64,000 bases of DNA. Origin: Macrothele yani. Its lineage: Eukaryota > Arthropoda > Arachnida > Araneae > Macrothelidae. Where the stretch lies: contig CM076997.1 of the NCBI GenBank assembly GCA_039090855.1, positions 161,664,709 to 161,728,708 of the forward strand, in the 5' to 3' direction. The notes below the pieces were generated by a model, which was not told the origin of the DNA, did no database searches, and saw only the letters and a list, made by a program, of their open reading frames with translations. The translations under genes were made by a program, and so were the position numbers. Positions 53,397 through 63,301 of this stretch are shown here, piece by piece (position 1 is the first letter of the stretch; the number at the start of each line of letters is the position of its first letter).

Positions 53397-53464
53397 GTCA
53401 TCGCTTTTTTTCACTTGTACCAAACATATGTGTATGTTTGATACATGTGGAAAAAAGCAATGAC
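53397..53464. repeat. Imperfect 30-bp hairpin
   Basis: GTCATCGCTTTTTTTCACTT pairs with the reverse complement of ACATGTGGAAAAAAGCAATG. The centre CAAACATA-TGTG-TATGTTTG is perfect. It lies 50 bp before the 101-bp satellite. Confidence 0.85.
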
Positions 53465-53516
53465 TTCTTTTTTCTTTGGATTTATTAGCTATAATTAAAT
53501 AGCTTGTGCCGTTAAG

Positions 53517-54937
53517 CCCCTCCAGATGGAGACGTCTCAGTTGCTGAGTCCATCCCTACAGATTTGTGAAGTGAGATGCCGACAGATAAACACGCATAGC
53601 GCCGTGGATTGTTGGCACCGTAGCGTATGGTGACGTCTCAGTTGCTGAGCCCATACCTACGGATTTGTGCAGTCAGATGCCGACAGATAAACACGCATAG
53701 CGCCGTGGATTGTTGGCACCGTAGCGTATGGTGACGTCTCAGTTGCTGAGCCCATCTCTACGGATTTGTGATGTCAGATGCCGACAGATAAACACGCATA
53801 GCGCCGTGGATTGTTGGCACCATAGCGTATGATGACGTCTCAGTTGCCGAGTCCATTCCTACAGATTTGTGAAGTCAGATGCAGACAGATAAACACACAT
53901 AGCGCCGTGGATTGTTGGCACCGTAGCGTATGGTGACGTCTCAGTTGCTGAGCCCATCCCTACGGATTTGTGAAGTCAGATGCCTACAGATAAACATGCA
54001 TAGCGCCGCGGATTGTTGGCACCAAAGCGTATGGTGACGTCTCAGTTGCTGAGCCCATCCCTACGGATTTGTGAAGTCAGATGCAGACAGATAAACACGC
54101 ATAGCGCCGTGGATTGTTGGCACCGTAGCGTATGGTGACGTCTCAGTTGCTGAGTCCATCTCTACGGATTTGTGAAGTCAGATGCCGACAGATAAACACG
54201 CATAGCGTAGTAGATTGTTGGCACCGTAGCGTATGGTGACGTCTCAGTTCCTGAGCCCATCCCTACGGATTTGTGAAATCAGATGCAGACAGATAAACAC
54301 ACATAGCGCCGTGGATTGTTGGCACCGTAGCGTATGGTGACGTCTCAGTTGCTGAGTCCATCCCTACGGATTTGTGAAGTCAGATGCCGACAGATAAACA
54401 CGCATAGCGCCGTGGATTGTTGGCACCGTAGCGTAGGGTGACGTCTCAGTTGCTGAGCCCATCCCTACGGAATTGTGAAGTCAGATGCCGACAGATAAAC
54501 ACGCATAGCGCCGTGGATTGTTGGCACCGTAGCGTATGGTGACGTCTCAGTTGCTGAGTCCATCCCTACGGATTTGTGAAATTAGATGTTGACAGATAAA
54601 CACACATATCGCCGCGGATTGTTGGCACCGTAGCGTATGGTGACGTCTCAGTTGCTGAGCACACCTCTACGGATTTGTGAAGTCAGATGCCGACAGATAA
54701 ACACACATAGCGCCGTGGATTGTTGGCACCGTAGTGTATGGTGACGTCTCAGTTGCTGAGCCCACCTCTACGGATTTGTGAAGTCAGATGTTGACAGATA
54801 AACACACATAGCGCCGCGGATTGTTGGCACCGTAGCGTATGGTGACGTCTCAGTTGCTGAGCCCACCTCTACGGATTTGTGAAGTCAGATGCTGACAGAT
54901 AAACACACATAGCGCCGTGGATTGTTGGCACCGTAAC
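53517..54937 (+). repeat. 101-bp satellite, about 14 copies
   Basis: Unit of 101 bp starting GTGACGTCTCAGTTGCTGAG, then CCCATCCCTACGGATTTGTG, AAGTCAGATGCCGACAGATA, AACACGCATAGCGCCGTGGA and TTGTTGGCACCGTAGCGTAT plus G. Starts at 53630 and 53731 show the period. Units are mostly over 90 percent alike. The last units share CACCTCTACGG and AACACACAT variants, suggesting local homogenisation. The short palindrome CTCAG-TTG-CTGAG is in each unit. Non-coding. Confidence 0.98.
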
Positions 54938-55010
54938 GTGAGACGAACTCACTTGGCTAGTTATCGAGAGATCTGGGATTCGATCCCAGCGTTGTGGAAA
55001 TAAAAATTTT
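54938..55010 (+). repeat. tRNA T-arm-like sequence at satellite edge
   Basis: CTGGGATTCGATCCCAG (54972-54988) is a good T-arm/B-box, preceded by CACTTGGCTAGTTATCGAGA. There is no proper acceptor pairing, so it is not a tRNA gene. Possibly the tail of a tRNA-derived repeat from which the satellite grew. Confidence 0.4.
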
Positions 55011-55565
55011 CGGTTGCTGGGTGTTAATTAAAAAAAACATGGAAGAGCGATGGCTTTGTTTATTGACTTTTACTTATATGTCAGTTGTATGCGGTAAATT
55101 GTAAACATACATTCATTCCTCTACACCTCGTACATTTTTTGTAAAATATTTTCAACATCTTTTGTAGCTACTTAAACAAAATACGCGAAACCTTTATAGC
55201 AGTTCCTTTGGGGAGAAAGAAGAAAATTATAGCACAATTATAAAAGTCGAATGCGGAGATTATTTTCTGCATACTCCTTACCAAACGCGAACCTAAGATC
55301 TTGAGTTAACGCTGGCCGATATCCGTGTTCTAATAGGTGTTATAACTTCAAACACAGGACTCAAGTTCTTTATAAAAATCTCATACAGAACTTGAACTGT
55401 CTGTATCTGAAATCTCACAGTGGCGGCACATAGCCTATGCGCTAGCCGTTCTTCTTCTGCCGTAAGACAACTTCAAAGAAACAAAAAAAAAACCTGTCTG
55501 AATACATATCATGAATGTTTCCTGTTTCTCTCCCTTAAATAAATTCAAAATCGTAATTAAATGTT
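55011..55565. other. No feature recognised
   Basis: AT-rich sequence with no supported gene or repeat. Confidence 0.5.
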
Positions 55566-55745
55566 TTCAATATCATCATCATCATCAAAAATTCTCAATT
55601 TACTGTTGGATGAATGTTTTTCAAAGTGTCTTCTGCATCTCTCTCTCTTCTTTTTTAACTTGAGACAGTCTCACCTAAGTCACAACATCATGCTTTCGTA
55701 TTTTATCCAGCCACCTTCCACGTGGTCTCCTTCTGTTCATTCATG
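55566..55745 (-). mobile_element. Old RTE 3'-end fragment
   Basis: CAATATCATCATCATCATCA at the left matches the RTE (ATC)n end. The following order matches the RTE 3' coding end (CTGTTGGATGAATG for CTGCTGGACGAAGG, CCACGTGGTCTCCTTCTG for CCATGTGGTCTTCTTCTG). It is strongly diverged, about 180 bp long, and ends beside the Tc1 at 55747. Confidence 0.7.
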
Positions 55746-55863
55746 ATACACTCATGTAAATAAAAACAGAACACTTGAAAGGAATCGAGCTACGACTTTG
55801 ATTTTTGCAGGGTATGCTAATCACACAATATCACAGAAAATATTAACATTTCGGAGTCGTAAG

Positions 55864-57172
55864 TATTGGGTTGGTGCGAATGAAATGTCCGGAGCGAACG
55901 AACAGTGGAGACAGACCCTACCACAGCAGAATGGAACCACCAACAGGTGTTGCGGGTATTCCGTCACAGGGTTACTATAAATAGCTAGCACGTCTGTACA
56001 AGGTTCTGCCGTGTTTTTTTTTTTTTGGACGTAACGTGGCTTGCAAAGGAAACATGCAAACGCTGGATTTGAGAGTCATCTTTCTGTATGAATTTAAACT
56101 GGGACATTCTCCAGGAATTGCCCCTCGAAACGTTAACAACGCATTTGAGGAGAATACATCCAACAAACGAACCATTCGGCGATGGTTTGTGAAGTTTCGA
56201 AGCGGAGATACGGACCTGCAGAACGAAGAACGAGGTCACCGACTTGTTCCTGTTTCTGACGATGTCCTGTTACGTGTGGTTGAAGCGTTGCTGTTTCTGA
56301 CGATGTCCTCTTACGTGTCGTGAGATAGCAACAGAGGCAGGTGTCCAACACACGACAGTTGTTCGGCGTCTGGCAGAGCTTGGTAAGGTCAAAACGCTGG
56401 GCATGTGGCTACCGTATGAGTTAACTACTGTCTACAAGACTAGGCGTTTGGATGTCTGCACGTCGCTGCTTGCAAGGAATAAACAGGAGCCTGTAATGCA
56501 TCGAATTGTCACAACCTGCGACGAGAAGCTTATCCGTTATGATCATCGAAGACGATCTACATAATGGTTATGCAAGGCACAGCCTGTTGGACGGCAAACT
56601 AAACCCCCCATACACACCAAAAAGACGATGTTCCTTGTATGGTGGTCCACAGCCGGGATAATACGTCGGTGTTTCTTGTCAAGAGGCGAAACCATCACTG
56701 CCGAACGTTAATGTGCTGAATTACAGCAGACCCACCGGAAATTACTGCAGAAACAACCGTCTTTGGTCAACAGACATGGTGTACTTCTGCTCTAGGACAA
56801 CGCCCGCGCCTTCATGTCGCACAACGAACGATGCTAATAATAAGTGCCTTGAGCAATGAAGCACCGGCTCATCCTGCCTATTTCCCGGACTTGTCTCCGA
56901 CAAACTATCATCTGTTTCGTCGTCTGGGTCACTTTCTGTCCGGGAAACAGAGTTCACGAGAGACAACGAGTTTAAACATGCAGTTGGTGACTTCTTCGGG
57001 TGCCAGCCACAATACTTTTTTCGTTCCAGGATCATGGCCTTGCCGGACAGATGGCAACTATGTGTCGTTGACGAGGGGGATTATTTTGCCCTTATAAGTT
57101 GTCCTACTTTTTCGTTCTCGCCGTTCACGTGTGCTGGTCCTTTGCCGGACATTTCATTCGGACCAATCAATA
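55864..57172 (+). mobile_element. Mariner transposon nested in Tc1
   Basis: The left end is TATTGGGTTGGTGCGAATGA then AATGTCCGG. The right end in reverse complement is TATTGATTGGTCCGAATGAA then ATGTCCGG. At about 1.31 kb it is the usual mariner size. Confidence 0.92.
56036..57060 (+). pseudogene. Mariner transposase, broken, third Asp to Asn
   Basis: The start has MQTLDLRVIFLYEFKLGHSP, NVNNAFEENTSNKRTIRRWF and FRSGDTDLQNEERGH, the mariner helix-turn-helix and linker. A 40-base partial duplication of TGTTTCTGACGATGTCCT follows at 56246-56310. VRRLAELGKVKTLGMWLPYE comes next, then VTTCDEKLI (first Asp), MFLVWWSTAGII and LLL-stop-DNARAF (second Asp). The end has YFPDLSPTNYHLFRRLGHF. The family motif there is PTDYHLF or PSDYHLF, so the third Asp is Asn. 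Multiple stops make it inactive. Confidence 0.88.
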
Positions 57173-57256
57173 TATGCTTACCGCGTCTAGACAAATCAGA
57201 TTGGTCAACGTCATAGACCGGAAACCGGCCCTTTTTCTGTTATAAACGCCGAGTGC

Positions 57257-57890
57257 TTGGTCGCCATGTTACCATTTCGTCAGTATTGGGTAAGGATATC
57301 TCACATTCGAGAGAGATCGTCGCACACTCACATCATCGAGTACAACAGAGGTCGCATTCTTGGTGTGACAGACACCAACACTTCCTTTCGGGGGATTGCT
57401 GGACGTATGGGGCTTAGTGTGTCCATCGTAGCAAGAGTGTTCAGCCAATGGTTCGAAGAAGGGCGTAGGACACGAACAGAAAGTTCCGGACGTCGCACAG
57501 AGACAACGCCGAGGGACAACCGTCATCTCATGAGGATATCCTTGATTGACCATTCTGTATCGTCAATGTGGTTGGCGCAGCAGTGTCGAACTGTGACGCG
57601 TTTTCCCATGTCAGTTGTAACAGTGCATCACCTGTTATTAAAGTTCGGACTTCAAGCTCCTCGGCTACTCGTCAGGTTACCTTTGACAATAGAAAGTCTC
57701 TGAGACATGTTCAAGTTACAGATGCTGCGGTACCACCGTCCGCCAGCAACTCTTGATAAACTTTGGAAGCGGGTCAAGACAGCCTGGATGGCTGTTACAC
57801 AGGACACCATTAACACATTATTTGATTAAATGTCTCAGGGCGTACATCAGGCGATACAAGTCAGAGGTGGCGACAGCGATTATTACCTAC
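57257..57890 (+). pseudogene. Tc1-like transposase, core deleted
   Basis: The first 148 codons form the DNA-binding domain: HIIEYNRGRILGVTDTNTSF, GIAGRMGLSVSIVARVFSQW and SVVTVHHLLLKFGLQAPRLL. After a frame change it jumps to the C-terminal tail LDKLWKRVKTAWMAVTQDTI with VHQAIQVRGGD. All three catalytic blocks are missing, so this copy could move only with a transposase supplied elsewhere. Confidence 0.85.
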
Positions 57891-58012
57891 ATTGAAGCAA
57901 CAGGTGCGCATAACATCGAAGCAACAGGTGCGCATAACATCAAAGCAACAGGTGCGCATAACATCGAAGCAACAGGTGTGCATAACATCGAAGCAACAAG
58001 TGCGTATAACAC
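57888..58012 (+). repeat. Five 24-bp tandem repeats
   Basis: GAAGCAACAGGTGCGCATAA plus CATC repeated five times. The multiple-of-three period keeps an open frame (EATGAHNI repeats), but no protein is implied. It lies in the Tc1 3' region. Confidence 0.95.
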
Positions 58013-58329
58013 CGAACTGCTATTCATGTGCACTTTATTGCCTCAAAAAGATATCATGTAAAAAGCAAAGTCATAGCCCCATTCTTTTTCAGGTATTCCG
58101 TTTATTATGTACATGAGTGTATACTACTTATTTCTTTCTATTGCGTTTCAAATCAAACATTTTAAAGCCATTACCTCCACCACCGAAGCAAATCGCGACA
58201 GTTGTGACATAGCAAGGAAATTTTGACATTATCCAGCCAGCCCAAGGCTAGGAAAACGAGAGGCACAGTGCATTCAGGACAGAATTCATGGGAAATCATC
58301 ATTGCATAAACATCTAGAAAGCGTGCGTA

Positions 58330-58432
58330 TGTGTGTGTGCACGTGTGTGTTTGTGCGAGCGCGCGTGTGTGTTTGTGCGAGCGCGCGTGTGTGTTTGTGC
58401 GTGCGAGCGCGCGTGTGTGTGTGTTAAAGTTT
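58330..58432. repeat. Alternating purine-pyrimidine GT/GC repeat
   Basis: Units GCGAGCGCGCGTGTGTGTTT recur three times with (GT)n, about 100 bp of near-continuous alternating purine-pyrimidine sequence. Confidence 0.95.
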
Positions 58433-58474
58433 GGATGGAGAGCATTTGCTTTCAAGGGAGATTTCCCATTATTT

Positions 58475-58700
58475 CTTTTTTTTTTTTTTTCGTGATTGAA
58501 AGCAGCCATGAGCATCTTTAAGAACAATAGCAGTCCCCCGTCCTTAATGTAGGTCCAGTGATTCCTCATAAGAGAGAGAGAGTCAGCCAGTACCGTGAGG
58601 CAAACGCAATACCTGTACCTCAGTCTGTACTCAGGCCTCTGAACACTCGGACGGAGGGTCCGAGGCTAGCGCATGGACAATTGTGCTACCATTGTGACTC
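58475..58700 (-). repeat. SINE-A, very old minus copy
   Basis: Plus strand: T run, GATTGAAAGCAGCCATGAGC, CAGTCCCCCGTCCTTAATGT, GAGAGAGAGTCAGCCAGTAC and CCTCAGTCTGTACTCAGGCC. The order of blocks fits SINE-A, with many changes. Confidence 0.7.
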
Positions 58701-58898
58701 ATGGACATTGTGACTCATTGTATTTTAAAATGAAAGTGTTTGATCTGCGGGTTTTTTCAACTCTTAACTAACAAAGACATACATACACGAGTTACGGACA
58801 AATGGAAGCAGCAGGCACAAATGCATGCTTAGTGTAAACTAGTGAGACTGGAAAAATAACTCATGGTTAAGAAAATTGGCAACAGTGGAAGACATCAT

Positions 58899-59095
58899 GC
58901 AGCCCCGGTGGCACATTGGTCTAAACACCGTCTTCCAACCCCTTGATGGGGATGGGTTTGGGTTCAAATCCCGCTGAGGCATGTATGCTGTGTTTGTCTT
59001 GCGGCAGTGCCTCTCTCCCTTCCCTTAAACTTGCAGTCCTAACTTAGGGACGAGCGACTGCTCACGGTGGCTGCTAAATCGCCAACCAAGAAAAA
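58899..59095 (+). repeat. SINE-A copy, diverged
   Basis: CAGCCCCGGTGGCACATTGG, TTTGGGTTCAAATCCCGCTG, TCTTGCGGCAGTGCCTCTCT and GCTAAATCGCCAACCAAG. The body is shortened by about 20 bases before the tail. Confidence 0.85.
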
Positions 59096-59476
59096 TAGTC
59101 TGTAGTAGTGGTCCTGTTATTTTGTCAGAACAGACCCACTGGACAACTGAAATACTTGACTGGATACCAAGGGATAAGAAATTATCCAGAAGAAGACCAC
59201 GTTGGAGATAGCGTGATAAAATTTGAAAGGGCATGAACGGTTATTGGTTTTTCTGTTAGGAAATGTAGTCACATTTTACTTTTGGTTTGCTTTGTACTTT
59301 TAATAAAGTCCCCTTTGAATATTGTGTGTGTCGGAAATTATTCAAGAAAAACGTGTTTATTGCACCACATGATTCTATGTCATCTTTTTTGCTAAATATA
59401 TTACATGCAAAAATGAAATAACAAATAGCATTGCACCACGCAAGAAGATTTTTATTTCATGCTCGCAGTATCAAAC
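59096..59476. other. No feature recognised
   Basis: AT-rich spacer between SINE copies. Confidence 0.5.
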
Positions 59477-59484
59477 AATGATGA

Positions 59485-59709
59485 GCCGCCCCGGTGGCGC
59501 AGTGGTCTAAGGCGTTGGCCTCTGATCATTCGTCCGTAAGGGGTCCGGGTTCGAATCCCGGTGAGGCATGGATGTTGTGTTTGTCTTACGGCACTGGCTC
59601 TCTCCCTTCCCTGGAACCAGTGACCCTAAATTAGGGACGGGCGACTGCTTATAGCCCATTGAGTTGCTCACGGTGGTCGTTAAACCTCCAATCAAAAAAA
59701 AAAAAAAAA
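59485..59709 (+). repeat. SINE-A, young copy with TSD
   Basis: Complete: GCCGCCCCGGTGGCGCAGTG, GGTCCGGGTTCGAATCCCGG, TCTTACGGCACTGGCTCTCT, GTTAAACCTCCAATC and an A run. Target duplications AATGATGA lie at 59477-59484 and 59711-59718. It is essentially identical to the copy at 13538. Confidence 0.96.
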
Positions 59710-59976
59710 GAATGATGACCACTTTTTGTGAGAATAAGGGAAAGATTGACTACAGAATGTATTTTGTTATTTGTTATGGAAGATCTCAGTTATCAAACCA
59801 ACTTTGAAATTGCCCTCAATGTTTCGAAAAATTAAGGTGCAGTATGTTCTTGAAAATTCGATTCTTTCAACTTTTGTTTAAGTCTTGGTTTTGACGTGAA
59901 ACAGTCTGAATCATTGAACTGCGACATGAAGGGACGGGGATAGAAGAAAGCTGGTAAAACGTCGACGCGAGCACAC

Positions 59977-60201
59977 CTTTTTTTTTTTTTTTTGATTGGA
60001 GGTTTAACGACCACCGTGAGCAACTCAACCGCCTATAAGCAGTCACCCATCCCTAATTGAGAGGCACTGGTTCCAGGGAAGGGAGAGAGCCAGTGCCGTA
60101 ACACAAACACAACATCCATGCCTCACCGGAATTCGAACCCAGACTCCTTTCGGACGAATGATCAAAGGCCATCGCTTAGACCACTGCCCCACCGGGGCGC
60201 C
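59977..60201 (-). repeat. SINE-A copy with TSD
   Basis: A complete minus-strand copy. CGAGCACAC flanks it at 59968-59976 and 60202-60210. A few substitutions (CAACCGCCTATAAGC for CAATGGGCTATAAGC). Confidence 0.95.
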
Positions 60202-60210
60202 CGAGCACAC

Positions 60211-61295
60211 TTATGCTAGTCTTTAACATTGGTAGCATTGGGAATTACGCTCAAATAAAAATATAAAAGTGAAATCACAAAAGGTTCATTTCGGATGAGA
60301 AAGAACAGACTTGTTCGAAGCAATGTTTTAAATGCACGAAAATTCATATTGCTTTATTAAAAACCTTGTGTCTTTCAAGTTGGACGGGTAAAATCCGTTC
60401 ATATAAAATGTACCTAACTGGTAATTTAAATTACTTTAAGTTTGCAAAGAGAGAATAGATATCTTATAGTGTCTTCCAATTTGCAAATCCATTTCATAAT
60501 AAAAAAAAAATACCAGGTTACACATGAGACTTTTACTTGAAAAAATAACTTTGCCATGAGGGAAGCAACTTCTATAGGTGGCTTTTAATGTCGTTGGATA
60601 AAAAATAACATGTGTGTTTTGTCAATGTCATTTCAATTAACACTACAAATGATATATGTGAATGACAATTTTAAATCTGTTTCGTAACTCATTTTCCTGC
60701 CGGTTGCCGCAATATATGTGATATTCTGGCATAGCAAACACGGCGCATCTGAAGTTTGTACCTACCACAGAGGTACCAGAAAGCGTTATTTCAAATTGCA
60801 TTTAAACCAGCCGTTTAGAAAACGTGTTATGAGTTATTTCCTTTATATTCCTAAAGTAGAACATAAAGTAATATATTTGATATTATGCAACTAAGGTTCA
60901 AAATACTTGTTTAGAACAGTTTGAGCATTCATTACAAAAGTCCCCTAACCGAAAACTCTAGAAATCCGAATTATTCTTTCGGGTGTCGACTTGACAGTTG
61001 ATACCACAAAAGAAACTTTCATTTTGTGCTCAGACGTAGCACAGGTCTTTGTGCATTCCTACGTTTACGGCACATAACTTCATATAACCTACCTGGTGCT
61101 CTGATGCTAAATTCTGTTCTGACGATGAGCAAAGTGAGTCTTTCGATTCGACACACTTGAATAGTTCATTCGCACTGATTACTTCGTTAACACTTCTAGT
61201 GACCGATTTTCTGCAGGTAATTACTGTTGAGAACAGGTTCAGAGTCGGCATCGTTTGTGTCGTTTGTTTGATGTTTCGGTTTAGTGAACGTCTTT
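60211..61295. other. No feature recognised
   Basis: AT-rich, about 1.1 kb. Open frames are at most 100 codons and not recognisable. Confidence 0.5.
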
Positions 61296-61512
61296 CATTT
61301 TTTGACTGGGGATTTAACGACCCCGTCAGCAACTCGTTGAGATATTAGCAGTCACCCCCCACTAATTTAGTGCCACTGGCTCCAGGGAAGGGAATGAGAG
61401 CTAGTGCCGTAATACAAACACAACATCGATGCCTCACCGGGATTAGAACCCGGACCCAGCTCGGACGAATGGCCAGAAGCCAGCTCTTAGACCGCTGCCC
61501 CCACCGGGCGGA
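61296..61512 (-). repeat. SINE-A copy, diverged
   Basis: Plus strand: GACTGGGGATTTAACGACCC, CACTGGCTCCAGGGAAGGGA, GGGATTAGAACCCGGACCC and GCTGCCCCCACCGGGCGG. A complete length minus copy. Confidence 0.9.
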
Positions 61513-61799
61513 ACTTTTATTTTAAATTTGTTTATTTAAATTGATCTAGTGTTTCGAATTGCTCCTATCCCCAAGCTATCGCATTATGTACGCATACCGT
61601 ATGTAAATACTCCAAAAACAGAAAAAGTCCGATACGTTTCTGACACTATGTATCTCGAATAAGGGGCGATAAATCTGTATTTCAAATCTGTGAAAAATTT
61701 CCTAACTTTGACAGTATTTTCGTTTATATTTTAAGCAAATGTTTAAGAACCAAACTTTATGAAAACCTTGTCTTTCTCTCGTTTAGTAAAACTATCAAC

Positions 61800-62315
61800 A
61801 CGGTCATATCACAATAATATGACCACCCCCGGAATCACAGGGCTCCCACCTAGGCAGTCACAGAGTGCACGTGACGGGGTCGACCTCATGGAGATAATGT
61901 ATAAGTGGTCGTCTAGGACAGAAGACCCATAGTGCGTAACGTGAACACAATGAGCAGAGGCAGTGATTTGACAGATGTTTAAAAAGGAATGATCATCGGC
62001 TACCGCACGAAGGGTAGCAGCGTCTCAGAAACAGCAGACTCGGTGTGCTGCTCGCGAAGTGCTATAATAAGGGTGTACCAACAATGGACCGCTGGCCCAC
62101 CGAGTACTTCCAAACGTCATACCTCTAGACAAGCAAAGATCATTTAACCCAGAGTAGAACGCCGCCTCCGTTGACTGGTAAAGGACAAGATTCAAACAAG
62201 CCGGTGGAGATTCAAACCCACGTTTCACTCCGGAGTGAAATGTTTTCCCGACTGAATTAGACCGGCAAGGTTTATCGCTACAGTTTGTGATTTAGACGGG
62301 TGCATCGCCTCAGTG
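61800..62315 (+). pseudogene. Tc1-like transposase N-terminal fragment
   Basis: From about 61950 the plus strand reads MSRGSDLTDV, stop, KGMIIGYRTKGSSVSETADS, RSAIIRVYQQWTAGPPSTSK and RVERRLRRLVKDK. This is the paired-type DNA-binding domain of a Tc1-like transposase. The catalytic core does not follow. The upstream palindrome GTCATAT-CACAATA-ATATGAC (61803-61823) may mark the element end. Confidence 0.75.
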
Positions 62316-62338
62316 TTATGTCATATATATCCACACTT

Positions 62339-63278
62339 CTCAATTGTTGATCACCATCATCATTGTCAACCATTATCAATCCACTGCTGGACGAAGGTCT
62401 CCCCAAGTTTCTTCCACAACGGTCTGCCTTTTGCGAGTCTCCTCCATATTACTCGCGCATACTTTCGAATTTCATTCGGCCATCTCCCATATGGTCTTCC
62501 TCTGGGTCTGTTCCTGTCCCTCGGAATCCAGTCTAAAATTTCAGCTGTCCATCGATGGTCTGTCCTTCTGGCAATATGTCCAGCACATTGCCATTTCAGG
62601 GATTTTACTCTTATCATGATGTCTTCCCTCTTGTCATTTTTCGGATCCACGAGTTCCTCTTCTTATCTCTCCTGGTTACACCAAGCATGCATCTCTCCAT
62701 GCTGCTTTGAGTTGTCTGCAGTCTTTGTATGTCTCTTTTAATTAAGGCCAACGTCTCTGCACCATATGTAAGCACTGGAAGGATGCATTGATCAAACACT
62801 TTTCATTTAAGACATAATGGCATATTGCTCTTGAAAATTATACTGTTTCTTCCGAACCCTCTCCAGGCAAGTTTTATACGCCGATGAATTTCTTCATCAA
62901 CGTGACCCTCACTTGATATCTGCTGTCCAAGATATATGTAGGTATTGGTTATCTCCAGCTTTTCCCCATCAATCGATAAATCTTTATTTCTTGAAAAAGC
63001 ATTCTACATCACTTTTGTCTTCTGAAAGTTGATTTTTAATCCCACTTCTTTACTCTTGTCAGCAAGTTCCTGGATCATACTCTGCTGCTCTGATGGTGGA
63101 GTTGCAAAAATGAATGCGTCATCAGCAAAACGAAGGTGAGTTAGATAATCTCCGTTAATCTTTATCCCTTTCTTTTCCCAGTTCAGTGATTGAAAGACAT
63201 TTTCCAATGTGGCATTAAAGAATTTGGGAGATATGGTGTCACCTTGTCTCACTCTCTTTCCAATTTTTATGGTGCTGA
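62339..63278 (-). mobile_element. RTE retrotransposon 5, 5'-truncated, with TSD
   Basis: A minus-strand copy with its 3' end near 62350 (CACCATCATCATTGTCAACC) and 5' truncation near 63270. It is flanked by 23-bp duplications beginning TTATGTCATATATAT and ending CACACTT (62316-62338 and 63279-63301) with one mismatch. A stretch of about 11 non-RTE bases lies between the tail and the left duplication. Confidence 0.92.
62366..63275 (-). pseudogene. RTE reverse transcriptase C-terminal part, broken
   Basis: The upstream frame (ending 63004) has IGKRVRQGDTISPKFFNATL, HLRFADDAFIFATPPSE (FADD active site) and INFQKTKVM. The next pieces have QCILPVLTYGAETLALIKRD (62614-62799) and QCAGHIARRTDHRWTAEILD (62366-62650), ending QQWIDNG. 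Two frame breaks (near 63004 and 62630) separate them. Confidence 0.88.
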
Positions 63279-63301
63279 TTATGTCATATATATTCACACT
63301 T

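Larger units (their letters stand above)
55747..58121 (+). mobile_element. Tc1-like element, hosting a mariner
   Basis: The left end is TACACTCATGTAAATAAAAA then CAGAACACTTGAA. The right end in reverse complement is TACACTCATGTACATAATAA then ACGGAATACCTGAA. Total 2375 bp, or about 1.07 kb without the mariner at 55864-57172. The transposase is internally deleted. Confidence 0.88.

Noticed and set aside
53517..54937. CRISPR array
   Set aside because: Units are contiguous 101-bp repeats without unique spacers, in a eukaryotic context. The same applies to the 20-bp array at 1901.
58171..58569. 132-codon minus frame with HTRA repeats
   Set aside because: It is produced by the GT/GC repeat and an antisense SINE.
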